Assembly: GCA_900540855.1 (NCBI GenBank)
Contig: UQHK01000008.1
Span: 1 to 64,000, forward strand
DNA: 64,000 nt
Reading direction: 5' to 3'
Origin: an uncultured Collinsella sp.
GTDB taxonomy: Bacteria; Actinomycetota; Coriobacteriia; Coriobacteriales; Coriobacteriaceae
The notes beneath the pieces were generated by a model. It made no database searches, had not been told where the DNA came from, and saw nothing but the letters and a program-made list of their open reading frames with translations. Every line of letters begins with the position of its first letter. Position 1 is the stretch's first letter. The translations under genes were made by a program, and so were the position numbers. This document shows positions 42,781 to 51,629 of the stretch, piece by piece.

Positions 42781-43617
42781 ATGAAAATCCTCAAGCGGAT
42801 CAACAATAATACGGTTATCTGCGTCAATGCAAAAGGGCGCGAGCTCGTTGCGCTCGGCCGCGGTATCGGGTTTCCCGGTGGCCCCGACGAGGTCGCGCTC
42901 GACAAGATTGACCGAACCTTCTACGGTGTCGACTCGCGCTACTTGGCGCTGCTCGACGAGATCGACCCTCAGGTGATGGAGTTCTCCGCTCAGATCGCGG
43001 ATATCGCCCGTTCCAACATCTCGCGTGAGCTCTCGGCAAACCTTCCCTTTACCATGGCCGACCATGTCGCTTTTGCCATCAAGCGCTGCCGCGAGCATAT
43101 GTTTGTGCAGATGCCGCTCTCCTATGACGTGCAGCAGATGTATCCCATCGAGTATAAGATCGCCAAGTTCGCGCTCGAGGGCATCAATCGCGGCTTCAAT
43201 ATCAAGATGCCGCCAGGGGAGGCGAGCGGTATCGCGCTTTGCATCGTCAACAGCGTGGTCGCCTCGTCTTCAAAGGCCAAATCAAATACGGTGCGCAAGG
43301 ACGAGGCGATGCTCGAGAAGTTCACCAAGATCATCGAGTCCGAGCTGGGAGTTTGCGTGGACCGCGACGGTTTTGACTTTTGCCGCTATGCCACGCACGT
43401 CCGCTACCTGCTGGAACGCGTACAGACAGGAGAGCCCCTCAACACGGATAACGGCGCGCTCTATGGGCCGCTCTGTGAGCAGCATCCCGATGTGGCTGTG
43501 TGCGTCGATCGCATGGCTGCGCTTATCGCAGAGCGTTTTGGCGCCGCGCTTGCCGATGAAGAGAAAGTCTACCTGATGCTTCACGTCAATCGCGTCTGTG
43601 CGGGATCCAGGCCTTAA
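42781..43617 (+). CDS. BglG/LicT-family transcriptional antiterminator
   Basis: RNA-binding antiterminator regulated by PTS phosphorylation. The 278-residue protein has the co-antiterminator domain (MKILKRINNNTVICVNAKG, residues 1-55) and two PRD domains with the phosphorylatable His in MADHVAFAIKRC (PRD1) and in YATHVRYLLERV and LMLHVNRV (PRD2). ATG 42781 follows AGGGAG. It precedes a PTS IIBC gene, with an antiterminator-type hairpin between, so it probably controls that gene in response to a beta-glucoside-type sugar. Confidence 0.93.
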   Translation: MKILKRINNNTVICVNAKGRELVALGRGIGFPGGPDEVALDKIDRTFYGVDSRYLALLDEIDPQVMEFSAQIADIARSNISRELSANLPFTMADHVAFAIKRCREHMFVQMPLSYDVQQMYPIEYKIAKFALEGINRGFNIKMPPGEASGIALCIVNSVVASSSKAKSNTVRKDEAMLEKFTKIIESELGVCVDRDGFDFCRYATHVRYLLERVQTGEPLNTDNGALYGPLCEQHPDVAVCVDRMAALIAERFGAALADEEKVYLMLHVNRVCAGSRP

Positions 43618-43714
43618 TCGACCGCTCGCCGCTGAGATTCGACCGTTTGCCGGTTTTGACTTTCGCAAAGGCGTCCGTTGGATGTAGTTTCATAGTCACA
43701 TAAGGTGTTATTCG

Positions 43715-43777
43715 AGAAGAGCCTCGAAGCATGACGTAGACAGTTCCCTTGTCCGCATTGTGCTTCGGGGCTCTTCT
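43715..43777 (+). terminator. Hairpin between bglG-type and PTS genes (probable antitermination target)
   Basis: Arms of 17 bases (43715-43731 and 43761-43777; AGAAGAGCC at the outer end) pair with one mismatch, followed by GTTTATGTT. Its position before the PTS gene fits the terminator that a BglG-type protein would override; the separate RAT sequence is not obvious. Confidence 0.6.
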
Positions 43778-43883
43778 GTTTATGTTGCCCTTCCCGCCCC
43801 CTCGATTCGCCTTGTGCCAGGCCTGCCGTAATCGGACCTCGTGCATGCGCAGGCGCGAGGCGGAAAAGCAAGGGAGTTCAGCT

Positions 43884-45305
43884 ATGGCTGATAACAAGAA
43901 AATCGCAGCCGATGTGCTCGAAGCCGTCGGAGGCAAGGAAAACGTGACGTTTGTGGCGCATTGCATGACGCGTCTGCGCTTTAATCTTAAGGATATCGAT
44001 ATGCCCGATATCAAGGAGATAAAGAAGATTAACGGCGTGCTGGGCGCCCAGATTTCGGGAACGCAGTTTCAGGTGATCGTGGGCCAAAACGTGCCCAAGG
44101 TCTACGATGAGCTCTGTAAGCTTGGTGGGTTTGCCAAGCAGGATGCCATCGATGAGAACCTCGACACCCCTAAGCAAAAGCTCACGCCTAAGGTCATAGG
44201 CAATAACATCCTCAACTATCTCTCGAGCTCCATGGTGCCTATGATCCCCGTGCTCATGTGCGCCGGCCTCTTCAAGACCGTCGCCGTGGTGCTGGGCCCC
44301 ACGATGGCGGGCGTGCTGACCGAGACGAGCGACCTCTACGTTCTCATGAACATGGTCTACGACGCTGCGTTCTACTTCATTCCCATTTACCTCGGTTACA
44401 ACGCGGCCAAGAATATCGGTGTGACACCGGTTCTCGGTGCCTTTATGGGCGGCATCCTCATCGACCCGACCATGATTCAGATGGCAACGGATGGGGCGCA
44501 GTTCTCCGTATACGGCATCCCTTGCGTTGCGGCAAACTATACGCAGTCGGTGATTCCCATCCTTCTGTCCGTGTGGGCGATGAGCTACATCGAGCGTTTT
44601 TTCAAGAAATATGTGCCCGATACACTCACGACGGTCTTCACTCCTTTCCTGACAATGATCGTTTCCCTTCCCGTATCCCTCTGCGCATTGGCCCCTCTTG
44701 GCTCTTGGCTCGGTAACGGATTTGCGGCATTCTTTGAGTTCATCGGTTCCCAGGGCGGAGTGGTTGCCGTTTTTGGTGCGGGACTGCTTGCGGCTCTTTG
44801 GCTCCCCATGATTATTTCTGGTATGCACGTTGCCGTTATCATGGTCGCGATTGCCAACTTCATGCTCACAGGTGTGGACAGCTTCATCCTTCCGGCTACA
44901 ACTATCTCTCTTTGGTCTGTCTATGGATGCGAGGTTGCGTCATGGATTAAGCTCCGAAATAAAGAAGAGAAAAGCCTCTGCCTGGGCTATGTGACTGCCA
45001 ATATGATCGGAGGCGTTGGCGAACCCTTTATTTACGGCATGATGTTCCGCTATCGCAGGCTTTTCCCTTGCACTATGGCCGGTTCGTTTGTGGCTGGTGC
45101 CGTTGCCATGGCTCTGGGAGTCAACGTTTATGTTATGGCCGCCTCAAATGTTCTGAACGTTTTAGCTTTTGTGGGCGGAGATGCACAGAATTTCATCAAC
45201 ATGGCGATTGCCGCAGCCGCAGGTTTTATCGTTTCATTCGCTCTCTCGTTCTTTATGGGCTTTACCGAGGACGAGCTCGAGAATGGTCCGGTGTCTGAGC
45301 GCTAG
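43884..45305 (+). CDS. PTS IIBC component, beta-glucoside (Glc superfamily) type
   Basis: Imports and phosphorylates a sugar. The 473-residue protein has an N-terminal EIIB domain with the phospho-Cys in THCMTRLRF-like sequence (FVAHCMTRLRFNLKD, near residue 30) and a C-terminal EIIC membrane domain of about ten helices with the conserved GGVGEPFIYG motif. No EIIA is fused, so IIA must come from elsewhere. ATG 43884 is seven bases after AGGGAG. Regulated by the BglG-type gene upstream. The sugar is unknown; beta-glucosides, sucrose or an amino sugar are possible. Confidence 0.9.
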   Translation: MADNKKIAADVLEAVGGKENVTFVAHCMTRLRFNLKDIDMPDIKEIKKINGVLGAQISGTQFQVIVGQNVPKVYDELCKLGGFAKQDAIDENLDTPKQKLTPKVIGNNILNYLSSSMVPMIPVLMCAGLFKTVAVVLGPTMAGVLTETSDLYVLMNMVYDAAFYFIPIYLGYNAAKNIGVTPVLGAFMGGILIDPTMIQMATDGAQFSVYGIPCVAANYTQSVIPILLSVWAMSYIERFFKKYVPDTLTTVFTPFLTMIVSLPVSLCALAPLGSWLGNGFAAFFEFIGSQGGVVAVFGAGLLAALWLPMIISGMHVAVIMVAIANFMLTGVDSFILPATTISLWSVYGCEVASWIKLRNKEEKSLCLGYVTANMIGGVGEPFIYGMMFRYRRLFPCTMAGSFVAGAVAMALGVNVYVMAASNVLNVLAFVGGDAQNFINMAIAAAAGFIVSFALSFFMGFTEDELENGPVSER

Positions 45306-45401
45306 TCTGGGGTCTGGTCGCAAAGAGCCGGTTTGGCTAACCGCAATGGGGGACGCTTCGTGTCCGCGGGGCGTCCTTTTCAATCGAGAAAGGAAATAGG
45401 C

Positions 45402-46259
45402 ATGTTCATCAGCGAGGTAATCGAGGCTGTGAAAGGTTACTGCGGCAACGACGATGCGTTTACTCATAAACCCATCGAAGCCTCCTCTACCCGCGACCAG
45501 GTGCTCTACGGCAACGTTGACCAGGAGTGCACGGGCATCGTTACCTGCATTTGGGCTACCGCGAACGTGATTCGCCGGGCCCAAGAGCTTGGGGCCAGCC
45601 TGATCATCGCGCATGAGGCTCTCTTTTGGAACCACGGGGACCATCAGGATGTCGTTGCCGGCAACAGGACTTTTGAGGCCAAGCGTGCGCTTCTTGACAA
45701 GTGGGGCGGTGCCGTATGGCGTTGCCATGACTACATCCATGCCGGTGTGCCCTTGGAGGCTGACGGCTCTATGGTCGATGGAATCTTTTACGGGTTTGCT
45801 TGGAAGATGGGTTGGCTTGACTGCCGATTGGGCGGGGACTGTATGGAGTATCGTATCCCCGCTACCACGGGTCGCGGACTTGCGCGGGAGCTTGTCGCTA
45901 AACTCGGTCTTAACGGCACGCGTTTGGTGGGGGATGGCGGTGCGCGTGTTGAGCGTGTACAGATTCCGATGCATATTTTCGGCCGTGACGAGCGTGAGAT
46001 CGCGCATATCGATAACGAGGAGATTGACTGCATCCTCGCCATGGAGTTTATCGATTTCACGGTGAGCGAGTATATCCGTGATGCCGGAATGCTCAACCAG
46101 GGTAAATGCGCCATCCATATGGGGCATTTTAATGGAGAGGAACCGGGTATGGAGTACATGGCCGCCTGGGTGCCGGATGCGCTTGGCGAGGCGGGCGCTT
46201 GCATTCCGGTGACGTTTGTGGCCATGGGCGACACGTATCAGTATGTGCTTGCTCGCTAG
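45402..46259 (+). CDS. Nif3-like dinuclear metal centre protein
   Basis: A 285-residue member of the Nif3/DUF34 family (also annotated as GTP cyclohydrolase I type 2). GASLIIAHEALFWNHGD corresponds to the first metal-binding stretch, and HMGHFNGEEPGMEYMAAW to the C-terminal His/Glu pair. The family binds two metals and has no agreed function. Here it follows the PTS gene by 96 bases on the same strand and may be co-transcribed, suggesting a repair or hydrolase job in sugar use; that is context inference. ATG 45402 follows AAAGGAA. Confidence 0.8.
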   Translation: MFISEVIEAVKGYCGNDDAFTHKPIEASSTRDQVLYGNVDQECTGIVTCIWATANVIRRAQELGASLIIAHEALFWNHGDHQDVVAGNRTFEAKRALLDKWGGAVWRCHDYIHAGVPLEADGSMVDGIFYGFAWKMGWLDCRLGGDCMEYRIPATTGRGLARELVAKLGLNGTRLVGDGGARVERVQIPMHIFGRDEREIAHIDNEEIDCILAMEFIDFTVSEYIRDAGMLNQGKCAIHMGHFNGEEPGMEYMAAWVPDALGEAGACIPVTFVAMGDTYQYVLAR

Positions 46260-46297
46260 TTGGAGCGTTAGCGGGTGAAGCGTTCGGAGCGGTCAAT

Positions 46298-46315
46298 TAT
46301 CTGAGGTAACAGATA
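46298..46315. promoter_or_regulatory. Dyad upstream of the two-gene DUF4160 module
   Basis: TATCTG-AGGTAA-CAGATA is a perfect 6-bp inverted repeat, about 85-100 bases before the first gene; a possible operator. Confidence 0.35.
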
Positions 46316-46400
46316 CCATCAACTCATCAAGGGGGCTCGCTGTCTTTGGTGTAATAGCTTGATGCTAAACTGGATTTATGATTGCGAGGTGGTTTATGTG

Positions 46401-46670
46401 ATGTACCCGTATATGACATTCGAAGATGGTACCGAGGTCATTCACTCTGACTTGATTACCGATGGCGATACCGAAAAGGTTTTCGTGCATTTTGAACGAC
46501 CGACGGCAGAGGGTTTCGACTCCGCTCGCTGTGAGTTGCCTTCTTACAGTTGGACTATGTGGGAGGGGCGTTTCACCGACGAGGAGAAGCGAGGTTTTGA
46601 GACTTTTCTGAGCAATAACGCCCATCTGCTGTATCGCTACGCCGCAAACGGAGGAGCTAAAGTTGCCTAG
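46401..46670 (+). CDS. Small protein paired with DUF4160, candidate toxin-antitoxin partner
   Basis: An 89-residue soluble acidic protein: MYPYMTFEDGTEVIHSDL, a central beta-rich part (KVFVHFERP) and CELPSYSWTMWEGRF. I recall similar proteins in gut Firmicutes directly upstream of DUF4160 genes, but do not know a function. ATG 46401 has GAGGTGG eight bases upstream (GTG 46398 is the alternative). Its last eight bases overlap the next gene. Confidence 0.65.
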   Translation: MYPYMTFEDGTEVIHSDLITDGDTEKVFVHFERPTAEGFDSARCELPSYSWTMWEGRFTDEEKRGFETFLSNNAHLLYRYAANGGAKVA

Positions 46671-46941
46671 CCTTTTTCTTATTGGCGGCTATCGGGTCTT
46701 CTTTTGGTCCAACGAAGCGGGCGAGCCAATCCATGTCCATGTTTGCAAGGGGGCGCCTTCAGATAACTCGGCCAAAATCTGGCTGACTCGCAGGGGAGGT
46801 TGCATTGTTGCTAATAACAAAGCGAAGATTCCCCGGAGCACACTTGACGACCTCTGTGAAATTATCGCCGCTCAGCATGAATTGATTTGCTCTAAATGGA
46901 AGGCATTTTTCCTTGTGGACGAGATTTCGTTCTACTGCTAA
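46663..46941 (+). CDS. DUF4160 family protein
   Basis: A 92-residue protein with the DUF4160 pattern: GGYRVFFWSNEAGEPIHVHV near the start (the conserved EPxHVHV) and a C-terminal helix with HELICSKWKAFF. Starts at TTG 46663 with GGAGGAGC seven bases before and inside the upstream gene, so the pair is translationally coupled. The family is often listed among candidate toxin-antitoxin components; no activity is established. Confidence 0.75.
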   Translation: MPSLFLIGGYRVFFWSNEAGEPIHVHVCKGAPSDNSAKIWLTRRGGCIVANNKAKIPRSTLDDLCEIIAAQHELICSKWKAFFLVDEISFYC

Positions 46942-47005
46942 ACGCCATTCCGGCCTCTCTTTTTCAATCTTAATCATGAGCCTGCCCCATCAGCGCTGAT
47001 TGAAC

Positions 47006-47034
47006 TTGACAGTACAATGGGAGCGGACTTTATC
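47006..47034 (+). promoter_or_regulatory. Probable nadE promoter
   Basis: TTGACA (47006-47011), 17-base spacer, TTTATC (47029-47034), about 40 bases before the start codon. The -35 is perfect, the -10 weak. Confidence 0.4.
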
Positions 47035-47075
47035 GCCGCCGCTTGTTGCGGCTAAACGGATGTGTTGGAGCTCGC

Positions 47076-49064
47076 ATGAACGATTTTCTAAACGGCCAAG
47101 TTGAGAACGATGGCTTTTTGCGTGTGGCGGCGGCGTCGCCGCAGATTCGCGTGGCCGATGTCGAGGGCAATGCCGAGGTTGCGCTGGCGGCTGTTCGCGA
47201 TGCTGCCGGGCGTGGCGTTCGCGCGCTGGTGTTGCCCGAGCTTAACCTAACCGGCTATACCGCGGCCGACCTGTTCCATAACCGCACATTGCTGCATGCC
47301 TGCGAGGCTGCTCTGGTGCATATCCTCGATGAAACCCGCGAGCTGCCGATTGTCTTTACCGTCGGCCTTCCCGTTGCGGTGGCCGAAAACATCTACAACT
47401 GCGCGGCCGTGTGCTGTGCGGGCGAGCTTTTGGGCCTCACGGCCAAGAAGTATTTGCCCAACTATGGCGAGTTCTATGAGCGCCGTTGGTTTGCTCCGGC
47501 GCCTATCGATCCCATGTGGGTTGAATTTGCCGGTCAGGGTCCGGTCCCGCTGGGTTCGGGGCTTGTCTATCGTTGCCGTGATGAGGGCGCCGAGGACCTG
47601 GTGCTGGGCGTTGAGGTCTGCGAGGACCTGTGGGTGCCGGCACCCCCTTCGACCGAGATGGCGCTTGCAGGTGCCACGGTGATCCTCAATCCGTCTGCCT
47701 CGGACGAGATTATCGGTAAGGCAGATTACCGCCGCAGCCTTATCTCTAACCAAAGCGCGCGCCTGTACTGCGCCTATGCCTATGCGGATGCGAGCGAGGG
47801 CGAGTCCACGACCGACATGGTCTTTGCGGGCGAGAACCTCATCTATGAAAACGGCTCGAAGCTCGCTGCTACCAATCTGCTCACCTGCGACATGGCGGTG
47901 GCCGATGTCGACCTTGACCGTCTGGTTGCCGAGCGCCGTCGCTCGACGACGTGGACGCGCGCGGACGATGCGCCGGAGGCCACGACCGTTGAGTTTTCGT
48001 TTGAGGGCGTGTTGGCCGAAGAGCCTGTCCTGCGCGATGCACTCGGCATCGACCGTGTCTTCCCCCGCGCACCCTTTGTTCCGGCCGACCATGGTGACCT
48101 GGCCGAGCGTTGCGAGACCATCCTCGACCTGCAGACCGCGGGCCTCAAGACCCGTCTTGCCCATACGGGTACCAAGGCGGCTGTCATCGGTCTTTCAGGC
48201 GGTCTGGACTCCACGCTGGCGCTGCTTGTGACCGTGCGTGCCTTCGATGCGCTGGGGCTGCCGCGCACGGGTATCACGGCGGTTTCCATGCCTGGCTTTG
48301 GCACGACGCATCGCACTAAGTCGAATGCCGAGTCGCTCGCTCGCGACCTGGGCGTGAGCTTCCGCGAGGTTTCGATCCACGCGGCTGTGGAGCAGCACTT
48401 CAAGGACATTGAGCACGATCCGACCGTGCAGGACGTGACCTACGAGAACAGCCAGGCCCGCGAGCGTACGCAGATTCTGATGGATCTGGCCAACCAGGCT
48501 GGCGGTTTTGTCATCGGCACGGGCGACCTGTCGGAGCTGGCGCTCGGCTGGGCTACCTATAACGGCGACCACATGAGCATGTACGCCGTCAACGCGAGCG
48601 TGCCCAAGACGCTTGTGCGCCATCTGGTGCGCTATGCGGCCGATGTCTTTGGCGGGCGTATTGCCGAGGTCTTGCTCGATATCCTCGATACGCCGGTGTC
48701 CCCCGAGCTCCTGCCGCCCACGGGCGACGGCGAGATTGCGCAGAAGACCGAGGACCTGGTGGGCCCGTACGAGCTGCACGACTACTTCCTCTACTACCTG
48801 CTGCGTTTTGGCTTTGAGCCGGGCAAGATCTACCGCATGGCGCTCAAGAGCTTCGAGGGCGTCTACGACGTCAAGACCATTCACACGTGGCTACGCACGT
48901 TCTACCGTCGCTTCTTTGCCCAGCAGTTTAAGCGCAGCTGCCTGCCCGATGGCCCCAAGGTGGGCTCGGTCACGCTCAGCCCGCGCGGCGATTGGCGCAT
49001 GCCGAGTGACGCCAGCTCGCGCCTGTGGCTCGCCCAGATTGACGCGCTCAATCCGATGGACTAA
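47076..49064 (+). CDS. nadE: Glutamine-dependent NAD+ synthetase
   Basis: Makes NAD+ from deamido-NAD, ATP and glutamine, the last step of NAD synthesis. The 662-residue protein has an N-terminal nitrilase-type glutaminase (Glu in VLPELNLTGYTA, Lys in AKKYLPNYGEFYE, Cys in GVEVCEDLWVP) and a C-terminal synthetase with the ATP motif IGLSGGLDSTLAL and GTGDLSELALGW. Length is typical of the two-domain form. ATG 47076 is five bases after TTGGAG. Confidence 0.97.
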   Translation: MNDFLNGQVENDGFLRVAAASPQIRVADVEGNAEVALAAVRDAAGRGVRALVLPELNLTGYTAADLFHNRTLLHACEAALVHILDETRELPIVFTVGLPVAVAENIYNCAAVCCAGELLGLTAKKYLPNYGEFYERRWFAPAPIDPMWVEFAGQGPVPLGSGLVYRCRDEGAEDLVLGVEVCEDLWVPAPPSTEMALAGATVILNPSASDEIIGKADYRRSLISNQSARLYCAYAYADASEGESTTDMVFAGENLIYENGSKLAATNLLTCDMAVADVDLDRLVAERRRSTTWTRADDAPEATTVEFSFEGVLAEEPVLRDALGIDRVFPRAPFVPADHGDLAERCETILDLQTAGLKTRLAHTGTKAAVIGLSGGLDSTLALLVTVRAFDALGLPRTGITAVSMPGFGTTHRTKSNAESLARDLGVSFREVSIHAAVEQHFKDIEHDPTVQDVTYENSQARERTQILMDLANQAGGFVIGTGDLSELALGWATYNGDHMSMYAVNASVPKTLVRHLVRYAADVFGGRIAEVLLDILDTPVSPELLPPTGDGEIAQKTEDLVGPYELHDYFLYYLLRFGFEPGKIYRMALKSFEGVYDVKTIHTWLRTFYRRFFAQQFKRSCLPDGPKVGSVTLSPRGDWRMPSDASSRLWLAQIDALNPMD

Positions 49065-49181
49065 GGTTGCCAAATTGAACCAAAACAGCGGGTGCAAGCG
49101 TTACACTTTTGCAATCTGATGGCCCGTATCGCGCGGTGCTCTTGTCGGAGCGCCGCGTTTTTCATATCGAAAGGTGGCACC

Positions 49182-50345
49182 ATGCAGGCATCGCAGCGTC
49201 TCGACCGCTTTGGCGCGGAGGTCTTCGCCTCGCTCAACAACAAACTGCTTGCGCTGAAGGCTCAGGGCAAGACCATTTACAACATGAGCGTGGGCACGCC
49301 CGACTTTAAGCCGTACGACCACGTGGTCGAGGCGCTCACGCAAGCGGCCCAGGACCCCGAGATGTGGAAGTATGCCCTGCGCGACCTGCCCGAACTCAAG
49401 CAAGCCGTGTGCGATTACTATGAGCGCCGCTTTGGCGTTTCGGGCATTACGCCGTCTATGGTGCAGTCGTGCAACGGCACGCAGGAGGGCGTGGGCCATT
49501 TGGGCCTGGCCCTGCTCGATCCGGGTGACACCATTTTGGTTCCCGATCCGTGCTACCCGGTCTTTGAGGCGGGCGCCAAGATTGCCGATGCCAAGCTCGA
49601 GTACTATCCGTTGGTCGCCGAGCATAATTACCTGCCCTATGTGGCGGGCATCGATCCCGAGGTGGCCGATCGTGCCAAGTATATGATCGTGTCGTTGCCC
49701 GCCAACCCGGTCGGCTCGGTGGGCACGCCCGAGGTCTACGAGGAGATCATCGCTTTCGCCCGCGAGCACGACCTGCTCATCGTCCATGACAACGCGTACT
49801 CCGACATCGTGTTCGACGGCGAGCCGGGCGGAAGCTTCTTGCAGTATCCTGGTGCGCTTGAGGTGGGCGTGGAGTTCTTCTCGCTTTCCAAGTCGTTTAA
49901 CGTTACCGGTGCGCGTATCGGCTTTTTGGTCGGCCGCGAGGACGTGGTCTCTGCCTTTGCCAAGCTGCGCGGCCAGATCGACTTTGGTATGTTCTTCCCG
50001 ATCCAGAAGGCTGCTATCGCCTGCCTGAACGGTCCGCGCGATGAGGTCGAGGCGCAGCGTCTGAAGTACCAGGAGCGCCGCGATGCCCTGTGCGACGGTC
50101 TTGAGGGCTTGGGCTGGGAGCGTCCCAACGCGCATGGCTCTATGTTTGTGTGGGCCAAGCTTCCCGGTGGTCGCACCGATTCCATGGCGTTTTGCGAGGA
50201 GCTTATGGAGAAGGCCGGCGTTGTGGTGACGCCGGGCGCGAGCTTTGGTCCTTCGGGTGAGGGGCATGTGCGCATGGCGCTGGTCCTGCCGCCCGATCAG
50301 ATCGCTTTGGCTGTCGAGGCCATTCGCGAGGCGGGCCTGTATTAG
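49182..50345 (+). CDS. Class I/II aminotransferase, candidate (N-acetyl-)LL-diaminopimelate aminotransferase
   Basis: PLP-dependent transaminase of 387 residues. NMSVGTPDFKPYDHVVEAL starts the fold, CNGTQEGVGHLGLALLDPGD and DPCYPVFEAG follow, VHDNAYSDIVFDG binds the cofactor and SLSKSFNVTGARIGFLVG holds the Schiff-base Lys. It is closest in look to LL-diaminopimelate and related aminotransferases. With dapH and an M20 deacetylase 5-9 kb away, use in the acetylase lysine pathway is plausible but not shown. ATG 49182 follows AAAGGTGG. Confidence 0.88.
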   Translation: MQASQRLDRFGAEVFASLNNKLLALKAQGKTIYNMSVGTPDFKPYDHVVEALTQAAQDPEMWKYALRDLPELKQAVCDYYERRFGVSGITPSMVQSCNGTQEGVGHLGLALLDPGDTILVPDPCYPVFEAGAKIADAKLEYYPLVAEHNYLPYVAGIDPEVADRAKYMIVSLPANPVGSVGTPEVYEEIIAFAREHDLLIVHDNAYSDIVFDGEPGGSFLQYPGALEVGVEFFSLSKSFNVTGARIGFLVGREDVVSAFAKLRGQIDFGMFFPIQKAAIACLNGPRDEVEAQRLKYQERRDALCDGLEGLGWERPNAHGSMFVWAKLPGGRTDSMAFCEELMEKAGVVVTPGASFGPSGEGHVRMALVLPPDQIALAVEAIREAGLY

Positions 50346-50488
50346 AAAGCTATTCCGCTCGTCAATAGCTCGAAACCGATTTCGTGCAGTTATTTTACGA
50401 ATCCTGCAAACAATTTCGGTAAACGGTCGATTTTTGGCTGCGAATAGGAGCATAATCAAAGTCCCGATTGGATGTATTGGGATTACGG

Positions 50489-50519
50489 CAAGCCGCTCGG
50501 GTCGTTCCCGGGCGGCTTG
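50489..50519 (+). terminator. Hairpin between aminotransferase and ldh genes
   Basis: CAAGCCGCTCGGG and CCCGGGCGGCTTG form a 13-bp stem (one wobble) with a five-base loop, followed by TTTG. It lies 27 bases before the ldh start and may act as attenuator or as the terminator of the upstream gene. Confidence 0.65.
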
Positions 50520-50545
50520 TTTGTGGAGAGAGATGGGAGTTTCTA

Positions 50546-51496
50546 ATGGTTAACGAGAAGAAGGTCGCTATTGTCGGCTGCGGTTTCGTTGGTTCGTCTT
50601 CGGCGTTCGCGCTGATGCAGAGTGGTCTGTTCTCCGAGATGGTCCTCATCGACGTGGACAAGAACCGCGCCGAGGGTGAGGCCCTGGATATCGCGCACGG
50701 CATGACGTTTGCCGAGCCGATGAAGATCTACGCCGGCGATTATTCCGATGTCGCCGACGCCGCCATGATCGTCGTCACCGCTGGCGCTGCCCAGAAGCCC
50801 GGTGAGACTCGCCTGGACCTGGTCAACAAGAACGTCAACATCTTTAAGTCCATCATTCCCGAAATTAAGAAGTCTGGCTTCGACGGCATTCTGCTCATTG
50901 TCTCCAACCCGGTCGATGTTCTGACCTATGCCGCCATCAAGATGTCCGGCCTGCCCGAGGGCCATGTCATCGGCTCCGGCACCGTGCTCGACACTGGCCG
51001 TCTGCAGCAGATGCTTGGTGCCCACGTCGAGGTTGACCCGCGCGATGTCCAGGCCTATGTCATGGGTGAGCACGGCGACTCTGAGTTTGTCGCTTGGTCC
51101 AGCGCCCAGGTTGCCGGCGTGCCGCTGAACACTTTCTGCGAGCTTCACGGTCATCTGGAGCATGAGGCTGCCGAGAAGCGCATCGCCGAGGACGTCAAGA
51201 ACTCCGCCTACACCATCATCGAGAAGAAGCACGCCACCTACTATGGCGTCGCCATGGCCGTCAAGCGCATCTGCACCGCCGTCATGCGCGATGAGCAGAC
51301 CGTTCTGCCCGTCTCCTCGCTCATGGTGGGCGAGTATGGCCTGTCCGATCTTGCCATCTCCATGCCGACGGTCGTTGGCCGCGACGGCGTCGTCTGTCGC
51401 GTCCCCGTGCCGCTGAACGATGACGAGCAGCATGAGCTCACCGCCTCCGCCAAGGCCCTCAAGGACATCATCGACAGCGTCGACTTCTCCTGCTAA
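50546..51496 (+). CDS. ldh: L-lactate dehydrogenase
   Basis: Reduces pyruvate to L-lactate with NADH, regenerating NAD+ in fermentation. The 316-residue protein shows KVAIVGCGFVGSSSAFAL (NAD binding), VSNPVDVLTY, SGTVLDTGRLQQ with the substrate Arg region, and MGEHGDSEFVAWSSA with the catalytic His. ATG 50546 follows GGGAG. A terminator follows directly. Confidence 0.96.
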   Translation: MVNEKKVAIVGCGFVGSSSAFALMQSGLFSEMVLIDVDKNRAEGEALDIAHGMTFAEPMKIYAGDYSDVADAAMIVVTAGAAQKPGETRLDLVNKNVNIFKSIIPEIKKSGFDGILLIVSNPVDVLTYAAIKMSGLPEGHVIGSGTVLDTGRLQQMLGAHVEVDPRDVQAYVMGEHGDSEFVAWSSAQVAGVPLNTFCELHGHLEHEAAEKRIAEDVKNSAYTIIEKKHATYYGVAMAVKRICTAVMRDEQTVLPVSSLMVGEYGLSDLAISMPTVVGRDGVVCRVPVPLNDDEQHELTASAKALKDIIDSVDFSC

Positions 51497-51527
51497 ATCA
51501 AGCTCGCTAGAGCGAAAAGCTACAATG

Positions 51528-51563
51528 AAGGCGTCCGGGTCCACACGGCCCGGGCGCCTTTTT
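51528..51563 (+). terminator. Terminator of ldh
   Basis: AAGGCGTCCGGGTCC pairs with GGCCCGGGCGCCTT around loop ACAC, followed by five T. The last T residues overlap the start of the 32-bp repeat. Confidence 0.9.
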
Positions 51564-51593
51564 GGTGCAAAGTAACCTGACCCCAATGCACCA
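51562..51593 (+). repeat. 32-bp direct repeat, left copy
   Basis: Begins TTGGTGCAAAG and ends ATGCACCA (palindromic ends TGGTGCA/TGCACCA). It matches 52794-52825 at 29 of 32 positions. A shorter partial copy, CCCCAATGCACCATAGTTG, is repeated at 51600-51618. Confidence 0.8.
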
Positions 51594-51629
51594 TAGTTGC
51601 CCCAATGCACCATAGTTGATGGGAGGGCC

